Positions 19,901-27,812 of a stretch of 64,000 bases of DNA are shown piece after piece; position 1 is the stretch's first letter, and each line of letters begins with the position of its first letter. Both the position numbers and the translations under genes were made by a program. Under the pieces are notes generated by a model, which searched no databases, was not told where the DNA came from, and worked only from the letters and a program-made list of their open reading frames with translations. This stretch comes from Planctomycetota bacterium. GTDB taxonomy: Bacteria; Planctomycetota; PUPC01; JACPCR01. Location of the stretch: contig JAQBXN010000012.1 in NCBI GenBank assembly GCA_027625095.1, positions 1-64,000 on the forward strand, given 5' to 3'.

Positions 19901-21880
19901 GAGGACTTCACCCCTGGCGCGCTGCGCAATCGTCTTGAGGTTTTCTTCGAGATCTTCCTTCGCCAGCAGCGCCTCGTATGACTTGGCCGCGCCGGGGAGG
20001 TCGCCGTTGGCGTGGAGACAGAGCCCGGCCAGGAGCTGCGATTGCGGGTCGTCGGCCTTCGCCTTCGCTTCGTTGAGGATTGGGTTGACCAGTTGCCCAC
20101 GGTAATGATCGATGTATCGACGCGAGTAACCGAACTCGCTCCGATCATGAATGACAGGCATGATGGCGAACGACTCGAGCTGGGCGAGTTTGTCCCCCTT
20201 TGCGCCGAGCGCCACGCCATACTCTACGGACGCCCAGCCCCACGGATCGTCGTCCATGTTTTCATCCCGCATGGCCTTGGCCTCGGCGATAGCTTTGTCA
20301 TATTGCTTGGCCTCGGTCAGCGCACGAATGGCGAAGACGCGGGCGAAACGGGCGTTGATTGAATTCGGGTGCGCCTGATAGATGCGATTGAACGCCTCAT
20401 ACGCATCTGTGGGTGATTGGAGCGTCCGATAGTAGCTCTCGATGCGCGGCAGCGAATGGTCAGGATTCGGCCAGTGTGCATGGTCAGGATATTTAACACA
20501 GAGGGCCTCGAGCGCTTTGGCAGCTTCCGGGGTCTTGGTCTGGGCAGGATAAACACTGGTGCCCAGTGACCAGTGGACGCGCACGTGGACGTCCGGATCG
20601 TCCGGCAGCTTCAGCAGCGCAGCTTTGAGAGCCTTCTCTGCTCCTGCAAGGTCTTTGAGATCCATGAAGTTTGCCGCAATGAGCTCGTAGAGATATCCGC
20701 TCTGGTAGCCTGGGAGGATCGCTTCACATTTATAAAAGATCTCGTTGGATTTGGCGTACTGCTGCACCTCGCGCAGGCGATGGCCATAGATCCAGTGGTC
20801 GCTTACGTCCGTCGGATACTTCTGGCAGACTTCGGCCGCGACCTTGAGAGTCTCTTCCTTTTCCCCGAGTTCCCAGAGCCGATCGCGCATGAGCTGCCAC
20901 GAGCTGTGGACCCGGTAGTCTTCCGGATACTTGGCAATGAATTCTTTCCAGGACACTACCGCACTCTTGCGATCTCCGGCGCCATACAGGCTGTAGGCCA
21001 GATCGTATGCTACCTCTGGATTGGGCTTGATCAGGAGTGCTGCCTTGTAGGCGTCAACCGCGTTGGCCTGTTGATTCACCCGATGCCGCAGGGTGAAGGC
21101 AAGCCGCATGGTCTTCTCATAAAGATCATCTGCCTTGGGATACCACTTGATGTAGTTCCGATATTCCTGAACTGCACGCTGGTAATCCCGTATCCCGCCA
21201 TCTTCACAAAGATACGCCAGCCGCCCCAGCGCCTTCTGGCGGCCGGTGAAGTTCGGGTATTCATCCACGACACGGGCGTAGAGATCGACTGCATCCTTCT
21301 GTGCCTTCAGCCGGTATTCGGTCAGCCAGGCCGCATGCTCAAGGGACTCGGCGGCCTTCGGGTCTTGCGGGTACTGCTTGACGAAAGCCAGCCACTCACG
21401 AGTGGCGTCCTGCCACTCGCCGAGCACATCTTCGTATATCGATGGAATCCGCAGCCTCAGATCCCGAACGTTTGCCTCATTCGAATGCCGAACGATGTAC
21501 TGCTTATACTGCGCAATCGCCCGCAGAAAATCGCCCCGCGCCTCGAGGGTCTTACCGAGGAGAAACCTCCCCTGAGTCGCTTCTTTCGAATCCGGATGTT
21601 CACGAAGCAGAGCTTCGAACGTGGTGGACGCACGCAACGGCAACCCCGCAGCGATGAGCGCATTTGCAAGCTTGAGACGAACGGGCAGCGCCTCTGCATG
21701 GTCGGCATTCTGTTCGAGGAACAAAGAGAATTGGTCTGCAGCTACAGAAAACTCTTTTTTGGCGAGCGCTTCGTCACCGGCCTTCAGCAGATCCGCCGCG
21801 GGCACTGGAGCGTCTTCAGCAATGGAAAAACTGAAAGCCAAAAGCGAAATCGTGACGGCATAAAAGGCCAGTCGAGTCAT
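13988..21880 (-). CDS. Giant exported TPR / beta-sandwich protein (2630 residues)
   Basis: A signal peptide (residues 1-21, ending SIAEDA) is followed by a very long array of TPR-like helical pairs (about 30-1360, for example ALKAALLKLPDDPDVHVRVH). A central beta-rich part (about 1370-2370) contains a discoidin-like region near 1590-1850 and recurring segments of the type GDTITAAYTDxxN at about 1890, 2025, 2208 and 2330. A C-terminal TPR block (about 2390-2630) resembles YbgF/BamD-like repeats (ALYWSGDAYLKGNKAKDAYVQFK). Cleavage would release it to the periplasm or surface. The architecture suggests a scaffold for binding many proteins or polymers; no enzyme motif is visible. The gene has a GGAG ribosome site and converges on the kinase gene. 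Confidence 0.8.
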   Translation of the reverse strand: MTRLAFYAVTISLLAFSFSIAEDAPVPAADLLKAGDEALAKKEFSVAADQFSLFLEQNADHAEALPVRLKLANALIAAGLPLRASTTFEALLREHPDSKEATQGRFLLGKTLEARGDFLRAIAQYKQYIVRHSNEANVRDLRLRIPSIYEDVLGEWQDATREWLAFVKQYPQDPKAAESLEHAAWLTEYRLKAQKDAVDLYARVVDEYPNFTGRQKALGRLAYLCEDGGIRDYQRAVQEYRNYIKWYPKADDLYEKTMRLAFTLRHRVNQQANAVDAYKAALLIKPNPEVAYDLAYSLYGAGDRKSAVVSWKEFIAKYPEDYRVHSSWQLMRDRLWELGEKEETLKVAAEVCQKYPTDVSDHWIYGHRLREVQQYAKSNEIFYKCEAILPGYQSGYLYELIAANFMDLKDLAGAEKALKAALLKLPDDPDVHVRVHWSLGTSVYPAQTKTPEAAKALEALCVKYPDHAHWPNPDHSLPRIESYYRTLQSPTDAYEAFNRIYQAHPNSINARFARVFAIRALTEAKQYDKAIAEAKAMRDENMDDDPWGWASVEYGVALGAKGDKLAQLESFAIMPVIHDRSEFGYSRRYIDHYRGQLVNPILNEAKAKADDPQSQLLAGLCLHANGDLPGAAKSYEALLAKEDLEENLKTIAQRARGEVLALQNRADDAEPVLDDLKEPQLIALGNSYDRQNRLHQALDVFEALRKKKPDDRYPQLRIAQMYDRNRQFEKSVDEYLSLLKKWPDEKDNQQIRRRINDICFAEHFWDNQLRGRELSAQLYESQPDPYIARSIYYSYRHRTPVDHKAALDWALKFANHPDAEPGDAGANLMDAYHTVGQYEESAQFGQQWVGKHRDHAYALDMMYRTAEEFRHTPERDRALPIFRMLVSRWPESNQALEATLRCYDIPGPHRIPMLEQWMRANPDHYRLAEFKYRIGLVHESEKRDEEAITAYRDVWDNHRTKWAENMYCSWNIAEIYRRQEKHGEARKVYEEVIEYFGANPHHQIRYAWIRLLEYYIKDKRPTAEIKEFCGRLLPALADTYEIIMPLTSLAQIFEEEGDYLESAIALQKLILLTPKNHDATWNQIKALVDKKMEAGRYGEAAMLYRALARSNPGYNKERIQEVEQAMGTALGKSGAGFEAIDSKLEEAGLLWGNVFAQAGEAELAWQKYLASKDLFPKYMHLIHPEFIKIVVGRMIHEKQIAHGINSCRLFMVKHMDNKNMPAQSKGEVQILLGDCYFRDERFDIARDEYATVVNIFDGTDAATDARFKIGQTLMAQKIYAKAEEVFETLATTSRDEQIIARANLMLGILYHTMGEPKKAEDQFKTVLSLNPRHDTADEIIYRLGIVYHQRGRYKEALDTLKLIGAYSGESKRQVAPGSELRIRLSDRNLNLTRGATDVPMIVDVTNEDGTKGDTEKIFLTRSQAGAGLFVGGLYTALGEPKKNDNILQISGTSTISYRYDPVFAQDFIMSEVDRSMEQVIKVASDAILEASATEIKDEEMAEEVDPDMFNKQKGRDGLRLFRDETQLKPGNPMYLRVKDGDQDRTNASDIIEVMVTSASGDAVPVKLEETGPHTGEFRGQVSTALRPADTIASDSAEGRDARFAIDGSREASKAWVGRMDGRSPKWLAADLKEVFKANKLSFHCGEGFQEDEDRRILRYDLLASKNREVWDLIASHPMENALIGAKVVWDPDGQYAGWGNKILEANGNRESLWRGKEGLTEWVIDIDLGKSYDLARTNLRPHDTAYEVRRYGLYVEKETGEYPGQKREIDGWKSVYESEVLDSPKDDIHLFDPGQAVGRYIRIVVKDKFHRYPEIGEFEISPRTKFELVETEDKAGATITFPTIETRFLKLVIREFRNDAPAIAELKVFGPDDKQLLPPEVDVHKLATNDILEISPGDTITAAYTDQKNIYPGEPNTLRESLSATFFNGTIKAVRHYFHEDENGNRHKEDFDVYRVEAGQRFIVQITEYDADKTDGIDRVPFTVRTSSGAMLQLEATETEPYSGVFVKEVDTSAAEQPGAIFLKEGDSILLTYWDEENTFPGNRTEREARLFENMPTRGMVLIADEEIQYHRVPKYDPESVGQVKLLAPDKKLYIAVYDPDAAADGNSKVKVNLKTRPGGAEFELECEFRYHYYLPNGEYVWRQMWGGPEHKLPGLFIGQIDLMLGDKESPAFKIEAFQFDDSESTASKRKKETQVPVLNAMGSDTITAAYRDNAVPDNPLSEEREDLARLITDAEFGFYDSEYENLVETAHLGEKLHLYISDADGDTSEALDELSVLLQTNSGDKLTVKLRESLSHSGQFTLPLSLDPADPNPENDKLEAQFGTVITATYQDVQNTKGKDPVLLRVEIPVVTGTDGTLMAFSRKYPSGEIAVETEFKIGECHYYLGRALIENKEKKGGLRHLSEGQEILSELIVHHPEAEYLDEATYLLGNVAQERENYFSAIRTYRQVIMKWPDSPVAPDAQYKTAMCLEKLGRFDDSCEEYVRLAYQFPQSALVSDSMIRIGLYYFNRREYDKASSVFERFVTKYPEHDQVEKVGFKQGLCYILSGNFIQAGDHFKAFAEAHPSSDMKPAALYWSGDAYLKGNKAKDAYVQFKTVVWNFPEEKWAKYARGRLTAPVFDRISEDDSLK

Positions 21881-22089
21881 AAGTAGCTCCGATTAGTTGT
21901 AGTGATTCAGTTGACCGGTCGTCTGATAATTTGGAGTGCTGTGACTTGTCGCAGCTTTCGTTCTCTGATGCCTTCCCGAAAGCGAAAGCGGTATCAAGTT
22001 CTCGCACTAGGAAGAAGTGCCCGCGAGTCCTCAAATTGAGGGCGCTATGATCAGTTTACCCACCGGGTTCGCAAGCTCTGATTACATTT

Positions 22090-22382
22090 CGCGACAGGCC
22101 AGACGCCCGTCAGAAGTTCTGGCATCTGGCCCTCAACGCCGGGAACACCCAGTGGAACGGCATCGTCAAAAATCCCCGTGAAGACCTGGAATGGAAGAGT
22201 GCCACAGGCAAAACGGAAAAGGGATGGACCGCGGAAATCGTCATTCCGTTCAAGAGCCATGGTTCGTCAACTTTGGCCGAACAGAGCGTCCACCGAATGG
22301 TGGAGTCGTTCACAGTTCCTGGAACGCACTCTACCGAGGCTTCCTGGAGCCCAACAGCTTCGGGAAGATGGTCTTCGAGTAA
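22090..22382 (+). pseudogene. Relic of a CBM9-like carbohydrate-binding protein, 3' end only
   Basis: Two adjacent plus-strand frames encode the end of a CBM9-like domain. The first (about 22090-22256) reads ARQKFWHLALNAGNTQWNG and then DLEWKS, EKGWTAEIVIPFKS. The second (22260-22382) reads WFVNFGRTERPP, SSWNALYRGFLEPNSFGKMVFE and stops at TAA. In intact members a linker of about 10-15 residues joins these parts. Here the linker is missing and the frame has shifted, so a small deletion is likely. No start codon or upstream catalytic domain is present; 48 bases upstream the frame hits TGA. Confidence 0.75.
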
Positions 22383-22395
22383 CATTGGCTGACAA

Positions 22396-24297
22396 TCATT
22401 CCGGCTTCGTCCGCACAATTCCTATTTCTGCCGCCGAAGCCCAGGGGCCACCATCCACCTCAGTCAGAATACGGATCTTCACATAACGGCCTTGAACGGG
22501 TTTCTCCGGATTCGCTGACTGCGCACTCTTATCTCTCTTGAACGTCACTTTCAGAAGTGGCTTCCCTTTGAAGTCCGTCGAGTCGCTCACGTAGAATTCG
22601 GTGTCGGCGAATGTGCCATTCCAACCGGCGTCCTGTCGCGACAGGTATCGGAATCCGGCAATGTTTTGGCTGCTGCCCAGATCGATGACAAGTTCGTGAG
22701 GGTGCTGCTCGAGCTTCGGGGCGAATTGGGAATGCCAGACGGTATGCGGGTCATCATCGATCGCATTGGACGCGTGTTTGCCGTTGCCAGTGTTCTCGCT
22801 GCTGACTCTTGACACCTTCATCTGTTTTGCCGGAATCAGGTTGGGGTCTTTGATCTGATTTACCTTTTCCGATTTCTTATTGGAGGCCGGGCGAGTCGAA
22901 CCCCATTTGGCCCAGCGGTCGCGTTCGTGCCGGGTTCGGTCGGTGTAGGTACCCGGTTGAGCGGGTTTGTGTTCGGCTGTGGCGTATGCCTTCATCTTCT
23001 CGAGGATGCCGGCGTGCGCGTCGGCAACGTTGGTGGCCTCACTGACATCTTTGGCCAGGTCGTAAAGTTCCCAGGCGGCATTTTTCTTCGGCTGGATCGC
23101 CTTCCAGTGGTCAAATCTCACCGCGGTCTGGCTGCCGAACTCCCAGTAGAGCATCTCGTGTTTTTCCTGCTGACGGCCAGCCGCCTCTGCACCGAGGAGT
23201 TCCGGAAGCATCGAAAGACCATCGACGTCGCCCGGTGCGGTGGCGCCGGTCAGTTCAGCAAGCGTCGGAAGCACATCCGGCTGATAGAAGATCAGATCGC
23301 TGACCTGGCCTGACTTAATTTTTCCAGGCCACCGGGCGAGGAATGGGATACGCAAGCCGCCTTCGTACAGGTTGCCTTTGCCGCCACGAAACTCCACACC
23401 ATTTTTGGGATTGACGTTAGGCCCAAAGAAACCGCGGGGATGTTCCTTGCTCCGGAATCGATCCTGGCCTCCATTGTCGCCCGTGAAAAAGACGATGGTG
23501 TTTTCTTCGAGGCCGAGATTCTTCAAAAGGTCGACCACTTCGCCGACGTTGCGGTCCACCATGGTCACCATGGCGGCGTAGTTTTTAACATCTTGCGAGA
23601 TTTGGGGATCCTTATTCCACTCCTCATCCTTATAATGATCCCACGCCGGATCGTCGGCCGGAATATCATACATGCCGTGCGGCGGCGTGATGGGGAAGTA
23701 ACAGAAGAATGGCCGATCCTTGTTTGTTCGAATGAAATTCAAACCCTCTTCCATGATCCGATAGTGCGAATAAGTCTTCCCACCGTTTCCGCCCTGGTTG
23801 CCCTCTAACACCACCTCTTCGCTGTTGCGGATCAGATACGGAGGATAGAACGAATGGGCGTGAACCTGATCGTAGTAACCGAAGAACTCATCGAACCCGT
23901 GTTTCTCTGGCACACCGGTAGAATCGCGTCCGCCGCAGCCCCATTTCCCAAAGCCGCCAGTGGCGTATCCCTTCGTCTTGAGGATTGAGGCAATGGTTGG
24001 CTCACCCTCACGCAGTGGCGTACCGCCATCGTTAGCCCGAACAGATGCATGCCCGGCATGTTTGCCGGTCATGAGATTGCACCGGAGTGGAGCGCATACC
24101 GGCGAGCCAGCCAGCGCCTGCGTGAACCGGATGCCTTCGGCCGCGAACCGGTCGATGCGCGGCGTCTTGATATAGGGATTGCCCATGTGCGAAAGCTCGT
24201 AGTAGGCGAGTTCGTCGGACATGATGAAAACGATATTCGGCGGGCGTTCGGCACTGGCCGTGGAGCAAAGCAGGAGGATTGGGAGGATGGCTTTCAT
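22396..24297 (-). CDS. Secreted S1-family sulfatase with C-terminal discoidin-like domain
   Basis: 633 residues. A signal peptide (KAILPILLLCSTASA) precedes a type I sulfatase domain: NIVFIMSDELAYYE with metal-binding Asp, the active-site motif CAPLRCNLMTGKHAGH (Cys-x-Pro-x-Arg, with Leu where Ser is usual), GYATGGFGKWG and VFFTGDNGG. The cysteine must be converted to formylglycine for activity. Residues about 505-630 look like a discoidin/F5-8 type domain (NAIDDDPHTVWHSQF, HELVIDLGSSQNIAGF, GRYVKIRI) that would bind the glycan. It likely removes sulfate from a polysaccharide outside the cytoplasm. A CBM9 relic lies immediately downstream on the other strand. Confidence 0.88.
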   Translation of the reverse strand: MKAILPILLLCSTASAERPPNIVFIMSDELAYYELSHMGNPYIKTPRIDRFAAEGIRFTQALAGSPVCAPLRCNLMTGKHAGHASVRANDGGTPLREGEPTIASILKTKGYATGGFGKWGCGGRDSTGVPEKHGFDEFFGYYDQVHAHSFYPPYLIRNSEEVVLEGNQGGNGGKTYSHYRIMEEGLNFIRTNKDRPFFCYFPITPPHGMYDIPADDPAWDHYKDEEWNKDPQISQDVKNYAAMVTMVDRNVGEVVDLLKNLGLEENTIVFFTGDNGGQDRFRSKEHPRGFFGPNVNPKNGVEFRGGKGNLYEGGLRIPFLARWPGKIKSGQVSDLIFYQPDVLPTLAELTGATAPGDVDGLSMLPELLGAEAAGRQQEKHEMLYWEFGSQTAVRFDHWKAIQPKKNAAWELYDLAKDVSEATNVADAHAGILEKMKAYATAEHKPAQPGTYTDRTRHERDRWAKWGSTRPASNKKSEKVNQIKDPNLIPAKQMKVSRVSSENTGNGKHASNAIDDDPHTVWHSQFAPKLEQHPHELVIDLGSSQNIAGFRYLSRQDAGWNGTFADTEFYVSDSTDFKGKPLLKVTFKRDKSAQSANPEKPVQGRYVKIRILTEVDGGPWASAAEIGIVRTKPE

Positions 24298-24640
24298 CTC
24301 AAAACTCTTAAGGGTGACTGGATGGAATTGCCCCGGTGCTGGGAGAAAGTATTTGAAATACAGTTACTTCCACCAGTGGTATCAGGATTGAATGCCCGCC
24401 ACAATGTGGGTGCGTTCTGCCGAAGGCAGGATCGGCGCTCAGGAGTACGCAGCCAAGAAGTTCGTCGTTAATCCGGTTAAGAAATCCAGGAGTGTGTGGG
24501 CTTGAGGTAACCCGTCCTCCCGTGGCGCTCTATCAAACTTGCCGTTGTGCGCAAAGAGAAGCACATGGCCGGCAAGAGGAGACTTTGCGAAGCCTTCTTT
24601 TCTACAAGATTAATGAACAGGAGCGTTAACGGAAGACTAC
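24298..24640. other. Divergent intergenic region with a 56-codon open relic
   Basis: 343 bases between the divergent sulfatase and dioxygenase genes. On the minus strand 24439-24609 is open for 56 codons (EGFAKSPLAGHVLLFAHNG and onwards, ending LAAYS), with protein-like composition but no ATG; a GTG at 24564 is the only start. It may be a remnant of a lost gene or chance. I see no terminator or clear promoter. Confidence 0.35.
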
Positions 24641-25465
24641 ATGTCCAATCAATTAACAGATGACCATCTTGATGAACTCGAGGAGCGGGGGTATGTGATC
24701 GTTCACGATTTCTTGGCGGAGGAGCAGCGGATGGAGATTTCTGCTGCGGTGCGCCGAGTGCTGAAGCCCTGGGACGAAATCAAAAACGATCCTCCGGAAA
24801 GTCGAACTGATTCCCGTGTCTTTCCTTTTGAGGAACCGGTGTTGAACAACGCCGCGGTTAATCGTGAGGCCATCCAGTTCTCACGAAAATGGTTTCGCAC
24901 CGACGATATCCATTTTCGTCCTCGAAGCTGTATCGCACGGTATCCCGGGTTCAGATGGAAGTCGCCGAACGCGCATCAGGACAACGGAAATAATTCGCTG
25001 CTGCCACCTTCCGATTCGGACAGAACCCACGCGCAACTCTGGTTCTGGATTCATCCTGAGCCGGTTGAGGAAGGCCAGGCGGCCTTGAGGCTGGTCGCCA
25101 ATGAACACAAAGGCGACATCAGTAAAGCCGAGGCCCTGCTCTGTCCTGGAGGGACCCTTTGCATCTTTCATACTCACACCTGGCACTCCGCCAGTGATTA
25201 CATTCGAGAGGACGGCCAGCGTTACACCTGGGGGTTTGCCTTCGGACACGGCGACCACTGCTGGGAAGGAGTGAAGCACTACACCGACGTGGGGAATAAC
25301 CCCAATTTCCAGAACTTCATAGGTAACCTCAACGCACGCGACCGGGAGTTGTTTCGATTTCCTCCAGCAGGTCACCCCTATTACACCGCCCAGACTCTTG
25401 AAGCCCTGGAAAAGCAATATCCCGGTTGGAACGCGGGCGATGAATACTCCCCGGCAGTGAGGTAA
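24641..25465 (+). CDS. Phytanoyl-CoA dioxygenase (PhyH) family oxygenase
   Basis: 274 residues with GGAAG upstream of the ATG. The N-terminal LDELEERGYVIVHDFLAEEQ is typical of the PhyH fold. The Fe(II) ligands are His and Asp in PNAHQDNGNN and a distal His in IFHTHTWHSAS. The arginine in QRYTWGF would hold 2-oxoglutarate. The family hydroxylates small molecules with O2 and 2-oxoglutarate, and such genes are numerous in marine PVC-type and related bacteria. The substrate cannot be inferred. There is no signal peptide, so it acts in the cytoplasm. Confidence 0.82.
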   Translation: MSNQLTDDHLDELEERGYVIVHDFLAEEQRMEISAAVRRVLKPWDEIKNDPPESRTDSRVFPFEEPVLNNAAVNREAIQFSRKWFRTDDIHFRPRSCIARYPGFRWKSPNAHQDNGNNSLLPPSDSDRTHAQLWFWIHPEPVEEGQAALRLVANEHKGDISKAEALLCPGGTLCIFHTHTWHSASDYIREDGQRYTWGFAFGHGDHCWEGVKHYTDVGNNPNFQNFIGNLNARDRELFRFPPAGHPYYTAQTLEALEKQYPGWNAGDEYSPAVR

Positions 25466-25574
25466 GAGAACTTGGCCCGCCGGTCAGCGACAGCGAAAAA
25501 ATCCGGACGGAGTGGCTACCTACGTTCTCAGGACACGATCGCCAGCCCACTCCGCCGACAACTCGAACACGCCA

Positions 25575-26315
25575 TTACCCACCCTCTAGCCACTCGCCGC
25601 GCTGGTGTTTTTCGAGGGCTTCACGAAACAGCTTTCCGCGGTCGTCCAGTCGGTAACCGTGCCCGTAGAGAAGATGAGTAAACTCCTCTTCGAGTAATCG
25701 ATTCATGCCGTCGACGATAGCTTGCTCAGAGTAGCCGGGATCACCACGGTAGCCGGGCAGACCGTTTCCCATGATCAGGTCGCCGCTGAACAGGCAGGGC
25801 TCGCCGTCTATTTCAATAAGGAAAGTCAGGCATGAAGCAGTATGGCCCGGCGTATGGAAAACCTGAAGTTTCAGGCCGCAACGTTCGATTGTCTCGCCAC
25901 CGTTCAGGTAACCACTCACTTGATACGATTCTGAAGAGCCCTCGGCTTTCAGGCAGGTAGCCCACTCGGATTCCGCCAACTCAGCCGCTGCCGGATGTGC
26001 CAGCATTTCGATACCAAGCTGGCGAAAAAGATAGCCGCCGCGACCGTGATCGACGTGACCGTGCGTCAGGAGAATGCACGACAGGTCGTCCAGGCTCAGT
26101 CCCCAGTGCTGCATATTCTGCTGCAATCGCGTGTGTCCCCAGGGCGTGCCGCAGTCGATCATCAGAAGTCCCTGCTCAGTCCGGATCACCCAGGCGCTGC
26201 AATCAATCTCATCTTTAGTCATCCCCAGCCATGCGACCAGGTACACATTGGGTAGAAGGTGTAGCCCTGGCCCGTCACCAGTACTACCTTGGATTTTCCA
26301 GTCGCTCGATGACAT
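25575..26315 (-). CDS. Metallo-beta-lactamase-fold hydrolase
   Basis: 246 residues with GAGGAAG just upstream of the ATG. The zinc motif THGHVDHG, an HTPGHTASC histidine, LFSGDLIM with the bridging Asp, and LLYGHG near the end form the full two-metal site of the MBL fold. It resembles glyoxalase II-like and other cytoplasmic thioester or lactone hydrolases rather than antibiotic beta-lactamases. It lies between two PhyH genes and could act on the same small-molecule route. It converges with the upstream dioxygenase gene across 109 bases. Confidence 0.8.
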   Translation of the reverse strand: MSSSDWKIQGSTGDGPGLHLLPNVYLVAWLGMTKDEIDCSAWVIRTEQGLLMIDCGTPWGHTRLQQNMQHWGLSLDDLSCILLTHGHVDHGRGGYLFRQLGIEMLAHPAAAELAESEWATCLKAEGSSESYQVSGYLNGGETIERCGLKLQVFHTPGHTASCLTFLIEIDGEPCLFSGDLIMGNGLPGYRGDPGYSEQAIVDGMNRLLEEEFTHLLYGHGYRLDDRGKLFREALEKHQRGEWLEGG

Positions 26316-26552
26316 GACTTCCTCGCCCGGTTAACGGTGTAAAAAATCGCAAGGCTCACTATACCAGTTCAGCTGTTCGTCCACGCGGCCTCTGCGAACT
26401 TACTAATGAAGGGAGCATGCCGTCTGACCATTGACTCCCCGCGAGGGCCCTGAAGAATGACTCCCCGCGGAGCGTGGAGACCACACGGTGCCCTTGTTCC
26501 TCGTGATACTTGAAGCGCTTTCAGTTATCGCTTCGGCAGAGGCGACCCTGAG

Positions 26553-27350
26553 TCAGGACAACATATCCTTAAAAGCGCCCTGGGGGACTTTTGTTCCTTC
26601 ACCAGTCATCCAATGCCAGAGCTCTTTGCGCAGTTCCCATTCCTTGTAGTAATCGGAGCAATAGCCCTGAGGCCCGATCTGTTTGATGCCTTGGGCGGCG
26701 GCCGCCTCTGCAGTTTCAGGATCGTGATTCCAACTAGGCGCCGTGGGCTCGCTGTTGCGGTCGAAGAGGAATTTCAACATGTAACGTGGTCGTTCCGACC
26801 GGTTGAGCGTGGCCGCATGCCATAAGTCGTAATGAGTGATAGCGACGGTACCCGCCTTTACGGCGAGGCAGTACTGTCCCTTCAGGTTTGCGTAAGTCTG
26901 CAGCCGATCTGTTGGCGCATTTCGCATATGTGTACCCGGCATGATCACGGTTGGCCCCATCTCCGGCGTTACATCGTGCGGATAATACATCCCGAGGACA
27001 GTCCAGACCTGGTGATGCCGGACATTCGTGCCGTCCTGGTGCCAGCCCTGGCTCTTGCTGCCGGGTGGATTGGTGTGAAGGTGACGGTGGCCGTTCATCG
27101 AGTAGTCCTCGCCGAGGATGCTCGAAAGCGCGCCCCTGACTGCTGGATGCTCGTATACATCGTTGAGTAGCGGGACCGCATTCAGTATGCCGTTGCCCTG
27201 ATTACCATCCAGATTACGAATGGCTTCGCAGATGGATTCATTAAATCCTTCGGGAAACTCCGGTTCGACCAGGTGGTAGCCGTTGGCGATAAATGCCCCC
27301 ACTTCGTTGTCACTTAGCAGGAAGTCCTTGGCAAGAATGGTTTCAGACAT
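26553..27350 (-). CDS. Phytanoyl-CoA dioxygenase family oxygenase
   Basis: 265 residues from the ATG at 27350, which has GAGGTG directly upstream; a TTG seven codons earlier has no ribosome site. It carries GWHQDGTNVRHHQVW (Fe ligands His and Asp), ITHYDLWHAATLN (third ligand His) and RPRYMLKFLF (2-oxoglutarate arginine). It differs considerably from the PhyH protein at 24.6-25.5 kb, so the two probably have different substrates. Its start overlaps the end of the preceding small gene by eight bases, which suggests coupled translation. Confidence 0.82.
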   Translation of the reverse strand: MSETILAKDFLLSDNEVGAFIANGYHLVEPEFPEGFNESICEAIRNLDGNQGNGILNAVPLLNDVYEHPAVRGALSSILGEDYSMNGHRHLHTNPPGSKSQGWHQDGTNVRHHQVWTVLGMYYPHDVTPEMGPTVIMPGTHMRNAPTDRLQTYANLKGQYCLAVKAGTVAITHYDLWHAATLNRSERPRYMLKFLFDRNSEPTAPSWNHDPETAEAAAAQGIKQIGPQGYCSDYYKEWELRKELWHWMTGEGTKVPQGAFKDMLS

Positions 27351-27732
27351 CGCACACCTCAATTTTTTCAAGGATGAATTCGTAACCGATTATATCGATT
27401 TCCCGATCTTCGAAAGGAGCAAGCTGTTGCGGAAAATGGATCACTCGCCAGCCGTCAAGGATCGCATCATGGACGCAATGGTAAGGAAGCTCTGGAACGA
27501 GCGGATCGATCTGAGTTGTTGAGCCTTTTACAGGTTCGTGAAGCGCATGCCCAATGAGACCGGACCTGATACTGGGGCTGCTGGAATGAAGGTAGAGCAA
27601 TCGCTGACGTGCAATGCCGTTTGAGTTTCCTGCCAGCTTGAGTAACTCATCAAAGTCCTCTGCCTCGAGGCTATCGGATACGCACTTGTCTCTGGCTCTT
27701 TCGACCCAATCGTATATCTCTTCCCTATTCAT
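27343..27732 (-). CDS. Small protein of unknown function upstream of the dioxygenase
   Basis: 129 residues, acidic, with no signal peptide or membrane segment and no family I can name. The N-terminal half (MNREEIYDWVERARDKCVSD) looks helical. The C-terminal half (ILDGWRVIHFPQQLAPFEDR, then IDIIGYEFILEKIEV) looks like an alpha/beta sandwich. The frame ends eight bases inside the dioxygenase gene and carries that gene's ribosome site, which argues that it is a true coding partner. It could be a binding or regulatory partner of the dioxygenase. Confidence 0.6.
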   Translation of the reverse strand: MNREEIYDWVERARDKCVSDSLEAEDFDELLKLAGNSNGIARQRLLYLHSSSPSIRSGLIGHALHEPVKGSTTQIDPLVPELPYHCVHDAILDGWRVIHFPQQLAPFEDREIDIIGYEFILEKIEVCDV

Positions 27733-27812
27733 ACGCAGTCCTTATAGAAAACGGAACCTCTCGAAGTCTCCCGGTTTATCTTTGCCCTAAATCAGCACCC
27801 AACCACACAAAC

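Noticed and set aside
14099..21886. Several long plus-strand open frames (for example 20573-21886, 15107-15907) opposite the giant TPR gene.
   Set aside because: They lie antisense to a well-supported gene, have no ribosome sites or recognisable domains, and follow from its codon bias.
26420..26475. Direct repeat of TGACTCCCCGCG in the spacer before the second dioxygenase.
   Set aside because: Only two copies with no further structure or periodicity; not enough to call a functional repeat.
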